Source: Mesorhizobium sp. ES1-1 (GTDB lineage Bacteria > Pseudomonadota > Alphaproteobacteria > Rhizobiales > Rhizobiaceae). From it: a stretch of 64,000 bases of DNA. This document shows positions 16,895-24,683 of the stretch, piece by piece. How positions within the stretch are numbered: the stretch's first letter is position 1; each line of letters begins with the position of its first letter. The position numbers and the translations under genes are program-made. The notes beneath the pieces are model-generated. The model ran no database searches, was not told the origin of the DNA, and saw nothing but the letters and a program-made list of their open reading frames with translations. The stretch is taken from positions 1-64,000 of the forward strand of contig NZ_JAIUGX010000018.1 in NCBI RefSeq assembly GCF_020164785.1, given 5' to 3'.

Positions 16895-16918
16895 GGCGAA
16901 ATGTCCTCTCGCCACTGT

Positions 16919-16943
16919 AACGAATCATCACCGCCAAAGTTCC
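16919..16943 (-). promoter_or_regulatory. EcfG-type (general stress response) promoter
   Basis: On the minus strand GGAAC (16943-16939), a 16-nt spacer and CGTT (16922-16919), a perfect consensus match. It points at the small exported protein gene starting at 16894. Confidence 0.78.
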
Positions 16944-17030
16944 TGCCACATTAATACTCGTTAAAAATATGCTTCGGGAGGGAGTCTGCGTATCAACTAA
17001 TGACATCCGCTAGTGAACTTCAGTCAAAGA

Positions 17031-17059
17031 ACGCCCGACACTTGCTAAGTGTCGAGCGT
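17031..17059 (-). terminator. Probable terminator hairpin
   Basis: An 8-bp perfect inner stem (17036-17043 with 17047-17054, loop GCT) is extended by four more pairs after one mismatch. On the minus strand it is followed by TTCTTTG, a weak T tract. It lies 31 nt downstream of the small minus-strand gene ending at 17090. Confidence 0.55.
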
Positions 17060-17089
17060 TACATTGTCGAAAGCACCGAATGAATTTGG

Positions 17090-17269
17090 TCAGCGCAACA
17101 GCTGGAATAAGGCCGCTATCGCCATTGCCGTGATGGCAATCATCGCAGCCAGAGGCGATGATCTCAACGTGGGGAAACCGAATGATGGCAAGGCTGCCTC
17201 CGTGTCCTGAAACCCGCCCATCGAGATACGGGCGGCGTGCTCAAGTCTGTTCATGTCGGCAACCGTCAA
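17090..17269 (-). CDS. Candidate small membrane protein with TTG start
   Basis: 59 residues if started at the TTG at 17269 (54 from the ATG at 17254). The sequence begins MTVADMNRLEHAARIS and ends in one hydrophobic helix, LAAMIAITAMAIAALFQLLR. GGGAGG lies 5 nt before the TTG, a good ribosome binding site, while the ATG has none. GGAAC-N16-CATT at 17331-17307 is one base from the EcfG consensus. A hairpin follows the stop. I do not know the family. The remaining bases of 16955-17375 hold nothing else recognisable. Confidence 0.5.
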   Translation of the reverse strand: MTVADMNRLEHAARISMGGFQDTEAALPSFGFPTLRSSPLAAMIAITAMAIAALFQLLR

Positions 17270-17375
17270 GACATCCTCCCGCGTGGTTATCCAATTCCAT
17301 CACTAGAATGTGCGAGAGCTCCACAAGTTCCCAAGCGCAAGCCGGAAAAGAGCGTGGGTGACGGCGACGAGCCAA

Positions 17376-18419
17376 TCACTCTGTCTCGAAATTTCCGTGC
17401 GGAACGACGAGGCGGTATTCCAGGCGACCGGCAGCTATTTCGAGTTTTGCCGTTCCGTTTAAGGAAGCTGGCACAACACGCTCGAGCGCAACACTGCCGA
17501 AACGCTTCTGGCTGGGGCCAGTGTAGCCTGCCGGTATCTTCTCAACCCATGTCAGCGACAGTTCCGTGTTGCCACCGCCCTTGACCTGCAGATCCGCGGT
17601 GACTTCAACGAAGCCGTTGGGATGCGACAGCGCGCCATAGCTGACCGAATTGACGGCGAGTTCATGCATGGCCAGGCCGATATGCAGGGCGGCATTGGGA
17701 TTGAGATAGGGATTTGGTCCGAAGAAGCGCACACCGTGCGGGTCGCCACCATGCCGCCCGACCTGGCCAGAGACGAGTTCGCGAAGCGCTGCGCCCCGCC
17801 AGTTCGATGACGTGACAAGATCCTGCGATGATGCCAGCGATTGCAGCCGGCCGCGGAAGCGCGTCAGGAAGTCGCTCATCGTGTCGGAGTAGCGGCCGGT
17901 CTGTGTGGCTATGCTTTGAATGATCGCAAGCAGGTTCTTGGAGCGATGGCTGACCTCGCGCAACAGCGTCGTCAGGGTCTGCTCACGGCGTTTCTGGTCG
18001 GTCGTTTCGACCATGGTCGTCACGACACCTTGGACGGCCCCGCCATCGCCATGATCCGCGTCGATCCAGACCTGAAACCATCGCACGCCGTCTTCGGCGG
18101 GCAGGTTGATCTCGAGGGCCTGCGGGTTGCCGGAGGCGATGACGTCGCGTTTGGCGGCTGCGATCCGGTCGGCCTGCGCGGCCGGCAAAATGTCGCTGCT
18201 TTCCGCACCGCCTGAGGCCGCCCAGGGCGCTCGCATGTTGCGCGCCCATACGGTCTGCATCTCGCGGTCCTGATAGAGAACGGAAATGCCCGCATTGTGA
18301 AGCGCATGGAGCAGAGCCCGGCCAAGCTGCATTCCGCTTTCCGCCGGGTGCAAAGCGATTACTTCCTCGCCCTGCGTGCCTTCTTCGGTGTCCGAGGCCT
18401 TGGTACGCATTGTTTGCAT
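17376..18419 (-). CDS. HisKA_2/HWE-type sensor histidine kinase of the stress locus
   Basis: 347 residues. An N-terminal PAS-like sensor region (about 35-140) has no transmembrane segment, so the protein is cytoplasmic. The dimerisation helix has the phospho-acceptor H158 in LLREVSHRSKNLLAIIQ, and the HATPase domain has the N box AMHELAVNSVSYGAL. Kinases of this class phosphorylate PhyR in alphaproteobacteria. Its place beside phyR and a perfect EcfG promoter just upstream make it the likely PhyR kinase. I use the ATG at 18419; a GTG lies 6 nt upstream. The predicted 5' leader is only about 12 nt. Confidence 0.88.
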   Translation of the reverse strand: MQTMRTKASDTEEGTQGEEVIALHPAESGMQLGRALLHALHNAGISVLYQDREMQTVWARNMRAPWAASGGAESSDILPAAQADRIAAAKRDVIASGNPQALEINLPAEDGVRWFQVWIDADHGDGGAVQGVVTTMVETTDQKRREQTLTTLLREVSHRSKNLLAIIQSIATQTGRYSDTMSDFLTRFRGRLQSLASSQDLVTSSNWRGAALRELVSGQVGRHGGDPHGVRFFGPNPYLNPNAALHIGLAMHELAVNSVSYGALSHPNGFVEVTADLQVKGGGNTELSLTWVEKIPAGYTGPSQKRFGSVALERVVPASLNGTAKLEIAAGRLEYRLVVPHGNFETE

Positions 18420-18438
18420 GTCCACCCAACCCAGGCTG

Positions 18439-18463
18439 AACGGCCCATCGTCAAATGAGTTCC
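18439..18463 (-). promoter_or_regulatory. EcfG-type (general stress response) promoter
   Basis: On the minus strand GGAAC (18463-18459), a 16-nt spacer and CGTT (18442-18439). It precedes the sensor kinase gene and predicts positive feedback in the stress circuit. Confidence 0.78.
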
Positions 18464-18505
18464 CAAGACCTTGGTGGTTCCCGTGCCATCTCGAACGATA
18501 GTTCT

Positions 18506-18552
18506 AAAAACGGTCCGCCGGGCGGCGTCCCTTGCAGGACGCCACCCGGCGG
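18506..18552 (-). terminator. Rho-independent terminator of the DUF1328 gene
   Basis: A 16-bp stem with one mismatch (18515-18530 and 18537-18552) and a 6-nt loop. On the minus strand the stem is followed by ACCG and then five T's (18510-18506). Confidence 0.8.
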
Positions 18553-18607
18553 TGGCTGGAAACCGATTGAGGGGTGCGGCTTCCAGTGTTCGCTTCGACG
18601 GTCGTTC

Positions 18608-18772
18608 TCAGGCTCGCTTCAAGAGTCCTGCAAGAAGCGAAATGACAAGGAACGCCAGGAAGATGAAGAAGAGAATCTGCGCTATGCCGGCGGACGTGCC
18701 TGCTATGCCGCCGAACCCAAGTGCGCCGGCGATGATTGCCACGACAAGAAACACAAGCGCCCAGTACAGCAT
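18608..18772 (-). CDS. DUF1328 (YtjA) family small membrane protein
   Basis: 54 residues starting MLYWALVFLVVAIIAGALGFGG and ending LAGLLKRA. It has two hydrophobic helices separated by the typical IAGTSAGIAQI turn, matching the DUF1328 inner-membrane family, whose function is unknown. A strong AAGGAGAT lies 6 nt before the ATG. A perfect EcfG promoter sits 30 nt upstream, consistent with reported stress induction of this family in other bacteria (from memory). It is monocistronic, between promoter and terminator. Confidence 0.88.
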   Translation of the reverse strand: MLYWALVFLVVAIIAGALGFGGIAGTSAGIAQILFFIFLAFLVISLLAGLLKRA

Positions 18773-18801
18773 GGTCCATCTCCTTCGAATGGTGCGATAA
18801 A

Positions 18802-18826
18802 AACGTGGGTGGCTAGGGTTGGTTCC
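18802..18826 (-). promoter_or_regulatory. EcfG-type (general stress response) promoter
   Basis: On the minus strand GGAAC (18826-18822), a 16-nt spacer and CGTT (18805-18802), 30 nt before the DUF1328 start codon. Confidence 0.78.
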
Positions 18827-18901
18827 AATTTGTGTGGAAAAAGACGCTCACAAATCGTCCGGGCAGACGGGCCGAACATTTGCGGGCGGATCCAGCCTGC
18901 C

Positions 18902-18939
18902 AAAAAGGCCGCCCGATGCTTCGCACGCGGACGGCCTTT
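18902..18939 (-). terminator. Rho-independent terminator of phyR
   Basis: Imperfect inverted repeat with AAAGGCCGTCCG and CGGGCGGCCTTT arms (one mismatch) read on the minus strand, followed by T's from the A run at 18902-18906. It lies 25 nt after the phyR stop. Confidence 0.8.
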
Positions 18940-18963
18940 GAGTTGTTGTCGAGAGGTCGCGGC

Positions 18964-19758
18964 TTACGCCGCTGCCTTCGCCTGGCGATCGAAGAACAAC
19001 GCCTGGCTTATAAGCGCCTTGACCATATCCGGATTGAACGGCTTCGTGACCAGGAAGGCCGGCTCGGGCCGTTCGCCGGTGAGGAGGCGCTCGGGGAAGG
19101 CGGTGATGAAGATGACCGGGACCGATGTCGACGCCAGGATTTCATTCACCGCCTCGATGCCGGAGCTGCCATCGGCGAGCTGAATATCGGCCAATACCAT
19201 CTTCGGCCGCGTCTTGGCGAACATAGCTACCGCCTCAGCATGGGTGCGCGCCGTTCCGACAACGCGGTGGCCGAGGCTTTCGACCATTTCTTCTATGTCC
19301 ATGGCGATCAGCGGCTCGTCTTCGATGATCAGTACGTCCGTCGCCACCTGGCGGGAAATCTCATTGCTCGCCTGCGCCAGCAGCTCTGAAAACTCCTGTT
19401 CTCCGACGTCGAGGATCTCGGCCGCCTCATCCTCGCTGAAACCCTCGACCGCGACCAGCAGGAAGGCTTGACGGGGACGTGGGGCGAGGGCGTTCAGATT
19501 GGCCGCTGCACGTTGTTCCCATGGCGATTGCGCATTTTCCTGGGGAACGCGGATCGCTACCGATGTGAACAGCTTTGCGAAAACCTTGTAGAGTGCGATG
19601 CGATCGCTTGAAGCTTCAGGAAAGATCTCAACGTCGGCGATGATGGCTTCGAGCATCGCGGCGACCAGCGCATCGCCGCTCTCCTGCGATCCGGAAACGG
19701 CGCGCGAAAAGCGGCGCAGGAACGGCAGGTTCGGCGCGATGGTAGCGGATAAACTCAT
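18964..19758 (-). CDS. phyR: General stress response anti-anti-sigma regulator PhyR
   Basis: 264 residues. The N-terminal half is an EcfG-like domain (sigma2-like about 8-65, sigma4-like about 85-135, LNALAPRPRQAFLLVAVEGFSEDEAAEIL). The C-terminal half is a receiver with E146/D147, phospho-acceptor D191 (VLADIQL), T219 and K239 (VTKPF). When phosphorylated, the sigma-like domain mimics EcfG and draws NepR away, freeing EcfG. It is divergent from nepR-ecfG and preceded by a perfect EcfG promoter. The domain order (sigma-like then receiver) is diagnostic. Confidence 0.97.
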   Translation of the reverse strand: MSLSATIAPNLPFLRRFSRAVSGSQESGDALVAAMLEAIIADVEIFPEASSDRIALYKVFAKLFTSVAIRVPQENAQSPWEQRAAANLNALAPRPRQAFLLVAVEGFSEDEAAEILDVGEQEFSELLAQASNEISRQVATDVLIIEDEPLIAMDIEEMVESLGHRVVGTARTHAEAVAMFAKTRPKMVLADIQLADGSSGIEAVNEILASTSVPVIFITAFPERLLTGERPEPAFLVTKPFNPDMVKALISQALFFDRQAKAAA

Positions 19759-19829
19759 GGTAAGACGTCTCCCTCAGAATGACGTGATTGCATAGATTGC
19801 AGGTCAAGCTGATTGCAAGCCCTCTCCAC

Positions 19830-19854
19830 AACGCAAAGGGTGGGAAAAAGTTCC
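19830..19854 (-). promoter_or_regulatory. EcfG-type promoter of phyR
   Basis: On the minus strand GGAAC (19854-19850), a 16-nt spacer and CGTT (19833-19830), upstream of phyR. It is back to back with the promoter at 19865, so both arms of the locus are under EcfG control. Confidence 0.85.
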
Positions 19855-19864
19855 AACCCGCGAT

Positions 19865-19889
19865 GGAACTAATGTCAGGGGAAGGCGTT
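19865..19889 (+). promoter_or_regulatory. EcfG-type promoter of nepR-ecfG
   Basis: GGAAC (19865-19869), a 16-nt spacer and CGTT (19886-19889, followed by T). It stands 90 nt before the nepR start and predicts EcfG autoregulation. Confidence 0.85.
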
Positions 19890-19979
19890 TGGATGCGGGA
19901 TGGGCGACCAGACGGGGATACCGCTTGCGCTGAGTTGAGTATATAGGGCGGTTTGGAAGGCTGGGAATACAAGGGCGAA

Positions 19980-20183
19980 ATGACGGACATGACGAAAGAT
20001 ATTCTAGCTGGCGTCGCCGGCAGGCGCCGGGACGGCGCTGGCGATGCGCTCGGATCCAATTCCGAGATTGGACGTAAGCTCAAACAATATTACGACGAAC
20101 TTGTCTCCGACGATGTGCCGGATCGCTTTGCCCAGCTGCTCAGCCAGTTGGAACAGGCTGAGCCAGCGCAGAAAAAGGACTGA
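19980..20183 (+). CDS. nepR: Anti-sigma factor NepR
   Basis: 67 residues starting MTDMTKDILAG. The conserved NepR core is IGRKLKQYYDELVSDDVPDRF (two halves, about 30-50), followed by a helix AQLLSQLEQAE. These two helices bind EcfG or phosphorylated PhyR. The N-terminus (GRRRDGAGDALGSNS) is disordered, as in the family. The gene is 3 nt before ecfG, so translation is coupled. The start may instead be the second Met (19989). Confidence 0.93.
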   Translation: MTDMTKDILAGVAGRRRDGAGDALGSNSEIGRKLKQYYDELVSDDVPDRFAQLLSQLEQAEPAQKKD

Positions 20184-20186
20184 GGC

Positions 20187-20738
20187 ATGGTCGCGGTCTC
20201 CCAAGGCTTCAAGACCGATCTGCTTGGGGCAATACCAAGCTTGCGCGCGTTTGCCGTGTCATTGACGCAGAACTCCGACAAGGCCGACGACCTGGTCCAG
20301 GAAACCCTCGTCAAAGCCTGGGACAAACACGAAAGCTTCCAGCCAGGGACCAATCTCAAGGCCTGGCTGTTCACTATCCTGCGCAATGAGTTTTATTCGC
20401 AGATGCGAAAGCGCGGCCGCGAAGTTCAGGATAGCGACGGCATCATGACGGCCAGGCTCGCCGTTCATCCGGCTCAGCACGGACAGCTGGACCTCAAGGA
20501 TTTTCGTGGAGCGCTCGAACAATTGCCGGAAGATCAGCGCGAAGCCATCATCCTGATCGGCGCGTCCGGCTTTTCCTATGAGGAGGCCGCCGAAATCTGC
20601 GGCTGTGCGGTCGGAACGATCAAGAGCCGCGTGAGCAGGGCCCGGACGCGATTGCAGGACATCCTCAAGATTTCCGGCGAAGACGAATATGGCCCGGATG
20701 CAATCTCGGCCCAGGTGACAGGATCACCAGCCACCTGA
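20187..20738 (+). CDS. ecfG: General stress response ECF sigma factor EcfG
   Basis: 183 residues. The sigma2 region (about 18-85) contains KADDLVQETLVKAWDKHESF and LKAWLFTILRNEFYS; the sigma4 region (about 113-163) contains LPEDQREAIILIGASGFSYEEAA and CAVGTIKSRVSRARTRL. This is the ECF15 class. It directs transcription from GGAAC-N16/17-CGTT promoters, ten of which I found in this window. It is kept inactive by NepR until PhyR is phosphorylated. It follows nepR in one operon. Confidence 0.96.
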   Translation: MVAVSQGFKTDLLGAIPSLRAFAVSLTQNSDKADDLVQETLVKAWDKHESFQPGTNLKAWLFTILRNEFYSQMRKRGREVQDSDGIMTARLAVHPAQHGQLDLKDFRGALEQLPEDQREAIILIGASGFSYEEAAEICGCAVGTIKSRVSRARTRLQDILKISGEDEYGPDAISAQVTGSPAT

Positions 20739-20776
20739 TCGATGTATGGCGCGTGCCCGGTCGACGGGCCGCGCGA

Positions 20777-21169
20777 TCATCCCTGGCGGACGGCGGTTCG
20801 CCCGCAGGCATCTGCCAGCGCTTGGACGAGATCCTCTCCCGAATAGGGCTTCCCGACAAGCTTTACCCCCGGAAATGAAGCCTTGATTTCGCTGGCATCG
20901 GTGTAGCCCGAGGCAAACACAAACGGGACGCCTGCTTCACGCAGGCCAAAAGCGAATTCCAGCGTTGACGTACCACCCAGCATGAGATCAACGATAGCAG
21001 CGTCGAAATGCGAGGCCACCTTCCGGCCGTCCATGTCCGTGAGATCGCGGGCGATCTCCACTTCGGCGGCGCCATTGTCGCGGCAGAGCTGTTCAACGTC
21101 CATTGCGATGAGAAATTCATCCTCAAGGACAAGAATCCGCAATCCGTCAAGCAATGGGGGCACAGTCAA
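20777..21169 (-). CDS. Single-domain response regulator
   Basis: 130 residues, a receiver with no output domain. The acidic pocket is LEDE near residue 15-18, the phospho-acceptor Asp lies in AAIVDLMLGG (about 60) and the Lys in LVGKPYSGEDL (about 107). Receivers like this often sit in the general stress locus and act as phosphate sinks or intermediates between HWE kinases and PhyR. Its position directly after ecfG, convergent with it, fits such a role by inference. No EcfG promoter was seen in front. Confidence 0.88.
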   Translation of the reverse strand: MTVPPLLDGLRILVLEDEFLIAMDVEQLCRDNGAAEVEIARDLTDMDGRKVASHFDAAIVDLMLGGTSTLEFAFGLREAGVPFVFASGYTDASEIKASFPGVKLVGKPYSGEDLVQALADACGRTAVRQG

Positions 21170-21212
21170 TGACTCCTTGAAACGGTCGGACTCATGATCG
21201 CAATTTCAAGCG

Positions 21213-21232
21213 ATGTCATTTAAAAATGACAT
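21213..21232. promoter_or_regulatory. Perfect palindrome, possible operator
   Basis: ATGTCATTT and AAATGACAT arms (9 bp each) around AA. It lies between the divergent single-domain receiver gene (start 21169) and the Crp/Fnr gene (start 21306), so it may be a dimer-binding site for one of the neighbouring regulators. It does not match the FNR/FixK consensus TTGAT-N4-ATCAA. Confidence 0.55.
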
Positions 21233-21305
21233 GTTGCGCGGTGAGGCCGCAATCGCGCAAAACAGGTGAGGCGGTCTGCCAGGGACGGCTTGGAGGAGGG
21301 TAAGA

Positions 21306-22067
21306 ATGTCAGATCAGGGCAGCCGCTCTGTCTCCGGTCGTCAGTATCCCTGCGAAATCTGTCCGTTGCGGCCGTTGCCGGTCTTTCGCGACTTCGAAAA
21401 ATCGGAGTTGGCTTTCGTCAGCAAGTTCAAGAAGGGCGAACTCGCGGTCGACAAGGGGGCTTCGGTGCTGGTCGAGGGAAGCCACAACGCGCATCTCTAC
21501 ACGGTGCTTTCGGGCTGGGCTTTCCGCTACAAGCTGCTTCGGGATGGCCGCCGTCAGATTCTCAACTATCTCATGCCGGGCGACCTTATCGGCCTGCAAG
21601 GCAGCGTGATGGGCGAGATGCAGCATTCCGTCGAAGCTCTGTCGCCGATGCTGCTTTGCATCTTCGATCGCGAGTCCCTGCCAGAACTCTACCGCAATCA
21701 TCCGGGCCTCGCCTATGACATTACCTGGATTGCCTCGCGCGAGGAGCGCATGCTGGACGAGAATCTTCTTAGCATCGGGCGACGCAGCGCGCTCGAGCGC
21801 GCTGCGTATCTCATCGCTTTCATCGGCAGCCGCGCCAGGACGGTTGGGCTGAACGGCAAGCAAAATCTGCAGATACCGGTCACTCAGCAGCACATCGCCG
21901 ATACGCTCGGACTGTCGCTCGTCCACACCAACAAGACGATCCGCAAGCTGATGGACCGCAAGCTGATCTTGTGGCGCGATGGTGGCTGCGAGGTGATAGA
22001 CAATCAAGGGCTCAAGCAGCTGGCCGGTTGGGAAGGGCTCGGGGAATCGCGGCGGCCGTTGATATGA
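21306..22067 (+). CDS. Crp/Fnr-family transcriptional regulator
   Basis: 253 residues. A cyclic-nucleotide-binding-type beta roll (about 30-145, with VLSGWAFRYKLLRDGRRQILNYLMPGDLIGLQG-type sequence) precedes a helix-turn-helix (about 195-235, TQQHIADTLGLSLVHTNKTIRKL). The N-terminus has CEICPLR, two Cys only, not enough for an FNR-type 4Fe-4S cluster. Many rhizobial genomes carry several paralogues with this architecture near stress genes. The effector is unknown. GGAGG lies about 10 nt before the ATG. Confidence 0.9.
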   Translation: MSDQGSRSVSGRQYPCEICPLRPLPVFRDFEKSELAFVSKFKKGELAVDKGASVLVEGSHNAHLYTVLSGWAFRYKLLRDGRRQILNYLMPGDLIGLQGSVMGEMQHSVEALSPMLLCIFDRESLPELYRNHPGLAYDITWIASREERMLDENLLSIGRRSALERAAYLIAFIGSRARTVGLNGKQNLQIPVTQQHIADTLGLSLVHTNKTIRKLMDRKLILWRDGGCEVIDNQGLKQLAGWEGLGESRRPLI

Positions 22068-22120
22068 AGCGCCGAATCTGGTGCGCGCCGCAGCGTTTTG
22101 GGGTAGTTTAGGACGGGCTG

Positions 22121-22145
22121 GGAACCTTGAGACAGACGGCGCGTT
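22121..22145 (+). promoter_or_regulatory. EcfG-type (general stress response) promoter
   Basis: GGAAC (22121-22125), a 16-nt spacer and CGTT (22142-22145, followed by T), 30 nt before the start of the DUF883-type gene. Confidence 0.8.
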
Positions 22146-22175
22146 TGAAAGCGAACAATCACAAGGAGTTAAGCA

Positions 22176-22502
22176 ATGGCGACCGCCGCAGGAAAGACCG
22201 CAACCGAAGATCGCCCTAATGCGGATCTTGAAGCCGATATCAGGCAGTTGAAAGCAGATATCGACATGCTTACCAAGCAATTGGCCAAGACCGGCGAGCA
22301 CGGCTACGGCGCCGCCCGCCGCGTGGCAGCCGAAGGCGTCGAGCAGTTGCGCGTGCAAGGTGAAGCAGCGTTTGACACCCTGCGCGGCAATGCCAGGGAC
22401 ATCGAAGCTCAGCTTCTGGCAAACGTGCGTGAAAAGCCGGTCACCTCGCTGGCTATCGCGGCTGGCGCAGGTTTCCTGTTCGCGCTCCTCGCTCGCCGCT
22501 AG
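22176..22502 (+). CDS. ElaB/YqjD/DUF883-type membrane-anchored protein
   Basis: 108 residues. A long amphipathic helical region (about 15-85, with ADIRQLKADIDMLTKQLAK) is followed by a C-terminal hydrophobic anchor ending VTSLAIAAGAGFLFALLARR. This is the layout of ElaB and YqjD, inner-membrane proteins that bind ribosomes in stationary phase in E. coli. A perfect EcfG promoter precedes it, so it is a probable general-stress gene. The next gene lies 11 nt downstream and is probably in the same operon. Confidence 0.88.
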   Translation: MATAAGKTATEDRPNADLEADIRQLKADIDMLTKQLAKTGEHGYGAARRVAAEGVEQLRVQGEAAFDTLRGNARDIEAQLLANVREKPVTSLAIAAGAGFLFALLARR

Positions 22503-22513
22503 CCGCATTCCAA

Positions 22514-22972
22514 ATGGGAATGCTGGCAACCCTGATTACCGGTTTGGCTTCAGGCGAAACCATTGCCGCCCTGCGCCGTGCACGCACTGCGGCAATGGTC
22601 TATTTGCTCGCCGGGATCGTGGCGCTGTGTGGAGTGGGGTTCCTGATCGGAGCCGCCTATATCTGGACGGCGATCCGCTACGGATCGCAGGTGGCGGCAT
22701 TGAGTTTCGGCGCGGGTTTTCTTGTCGCTGCCGGACTTATCCTGGTTGTTTACAAAATTGCCGAGGGTTCGCGCTTGCGGCGTCGGGCAGAACGCCGCAA
22801 GGCCGACGTGACCGCCGTTGGCGTGACGGCCGCCCTTGCCGTGATGCCGACATTGCTCAAAGGAAAAAGCGGTCTGGGGGTCATCCTCGGCTCGGCCGCG
22901 GCGCTCGCCGCTTATGCACTATACCGCCAGACCACCAGGCCCGGCGGCCCCGATGGCGGCGGTCCACGCTAG
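22514..22972 (+). CDS. Membrane protein of the phage-holin-like (YqjE-type) group
   Basis: 152 residues. Two adjacent transmembrane helices at about 27-50 and 60-82 (LLAGIVALCGVGFLIGAAY and LSFGAGFLVAAGLILVVY) are followed by a basic cytoplasmic stretch (RLRRRAERRK) and a weaker third hydrophobic segment. Genes of this sort commonly follow YqjD-like genes. The holin-type label is by topology, not by a clear motif. Co-transcription with the upstream gene would place it under EcfG control. Confidence 0.78.
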   Translation: MGMLATLITGLASGETIAALRRARTAAMVYLLAGIVALCGVGFLIGAAYIWTAIRYGSQVAALSFGAGFLVAAGLILVVYKIAEGSRLRRRAERRKADVTAVGVTAALAVMPTLLKGKSGLGVILGSAAALAAYALYRQTTRPGGPDGGGPR

Positions 22973-22984
22973 GATCATTGCAGG

Positions 22985-24517
22985 CTACTTCGAAAGCTCT
23001 TCCAGGGGCATTGATACTTCCGCGAATACACCTTCCGGCCGGAATTCATGGGTCACTTCGCTGGAAATGATCTTGGCGAGGCTTCGGCGGATGAGGATCG
23101 ATCCGAAGCCTTGCCGCTCGGGCGGGGCAACACGAGGCCCACCGCTTTCCGTCCAGGTCAGCACCAGACGGCGATTGCCCTTGCCACCCTCGGTTGTCCA
23201 GCCGAGATCGACCGTGCCGGATGCCACTGACAGAGACCCATATTGCAGCGCGTTGCTGGCCAACTCATGCAGGATGAGGCCCAGTCCGACCGCCTGGTCC
23301 GGCGACAGCAACAGATCGGCGCCGGAGATGGTGATGCGAGGCTGATCGGCACTGTCGAAGGGCCTGACCTCCAACTGGACGAGTTCGCGGATGCCGATTC
23401 CACGCCACTCGCGGTCGGACAACAGGTTGTGCGCGACGCCCAGGGCCTGAAGCCTGGAACCGAAAGCCTCGAGGAATTCGCTTGGCCGGCGAGCATGACG
23501 CACGGTCTGCGTCGCCAGCGCCTGGACGGTGGCCAGCGTATTCTTGACGCGGTGGTTCAACTCCCGCAGCAACAGCCTTTGCCGCTCTTCGCCTAGCTTG
23601 CGTTCGGATATGTCGTAGTTGACGCCGAAGACGAGCGTCGGCTTGCCGTCGCTGTCCCGGTCGATGATCCGGCCGCGCGTGGCTATCCATCGCGGCGGGT
23701 GGGAGCCTTTCACCCGGTACTCGCCGAAATAATCGTCGCCGCCCGCCAGCGCGTCGCGAAAACGGGCCTCGGTCTGGTGGACGTCGCGGGGATCGATCGC
23801 GGCGATGATGTCCCGCGCCCGCAGCCGGGTCGAGCTCGGCAGGTTGAACAGTTGAGGTAGCAGGGCGTCGCACTCGATGACGTCGCCGCGGATGTCCCAT
23901 GCCCAGCTGGCAAGCGATGCCGCGTCCAGCGCGATGGCGCGCCGCTTTTCCTCGCGGGCCAGCGCCACCTCGGCGAGGGCGCCGCTGCGTTTTGCGTCCT
24001 TCAGGGTGAACAGGCTGGCGGCGAGGCCAGCGAGCATCTTCAATTGATCGAGCTCGGCAGCGGAGTGGAAAGCATGCGGCGTCCGGTCGAGAACGCAGAG
24101 CGTGCCGATGCGTGCGCCCGCCACCACCATGGGGGCGCCGGCGTAGAAACGAATATGGTGCTTGCCCGTAACCAGCGGGTTGGCTTCGAAGCGCCGGTCC
24201 GCCGTGGCATCGGTGACCACCATCGGTTCGTCACCAGCGGAGATGGCATGGGCGCAGAAGGAAATGTCGGTCGCCGTCTCGGTCTCTTCCAGGCCAAGAC
24301 AGGATTTGAACCATTGGCGCTTATTGTCGAGCAGCGTGACCAGGGCGATCGGCGCCTTCATCAGGGCCGCCGCGAGGCGGCTGACGCGGTCGAAATCGGC
24401 GTCCGCGGCCGTATCCAGCATTTCCAGCCCGCGCAACACCGCCAGCCGATCCTGGTCCTCGACCGCCCGCGCGACCTCAGCCGGCAGGACCGGACGCGTT
24501 TCCGGCACGTTACTCAC
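22985..24517 (-). CDS. Soluble HWE histidine kinase with GAF and PAS domains
   Basis: 510 residues. GAF domain at about 25-172 (LVTLLDNKRQWFKSCLGL, FYAGAPMVVAGARIGTLCVLD), PAS domain at about 195-305 ending VNYDISERKLGEE, then the phospho-acceptor helix with H322 in LLRELNHRVKNTLATVQ, and an HATPase domain with N box LHELASNALQYGSL. No transmembrane segment. HWE kinases of this kind can feed the general stress response, and its location beside the EcfG-controlled genes suggests this, but no EcfG promoter was found in front of it. It is convergent with the gene at 22514. Confidence 0.92.
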   Translation of the reverse strand: MSNVPETRPVLPAEVARAVEDQDRLAVLRGLEMLDTAADADFDRVSRLAAALMKAPIALVTLLDNKRQWFKSCLGLEETETATDISFCAHAISAGDEPMVVTDATADRRFEANPLVTGKHHIRFYAGAPMVVAGARIGTLCVLDRTPHAFHSAAELDQLKMLAGLAASLFTLKDAKRSGALAEVALAREEKRRAIALDAASLASWAWDIRGDVIECDALLPQLFNLPSSTRLRARDIIAAIDPRDVHQTEARFRDALAGGDDYFGEYRVKGSHPPRWIATRGRIIDRDSDGKPTLVFGVNYDISERKLGEERQRLLLRELNHRVKNTLATVQALATQTVRHARRPSEFLEAFGSRLQALGVAHNLLSDREWRGIGIRELVQLEVRPFDSADQPRITISGADLLLSPDQAVGLGLILHELASNALQYGSLSVASGTVDLGWTTEGGKGNRRLVLTWTESGGPRVAPPERQGFGSILIRRSLAKIISSEVTHEFRPEGVFAEVSMPLEELSK

Positions 24518-24600
24518 TCAGTTCCCCGATGATCCGTCCTGCTCCGCTCCGCCCTGTCGATTTTCCGGCGCCGGGTCCGCTCGCGGGCCAACCGCGTGCC

Positions 24601-24626
24601 GGAACCATCCTAACAAGGCAACCGTT
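24601..24626 (+). promoter_or_regulatory. EcfG-type (general stress response) promoter
   Basis: GGAAC (24601-24605), a 17-nt spacer and CGTT (24623-24626), 57 nt before the 56-residue membrane protein gene at 24684. Confidence 0.75.
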
Positions 24627-24683
24627 ACCGGACCGTCTCTTGCGAGCCGCCCGAACTGGCGCACCACCATACAAGGATCGAGC

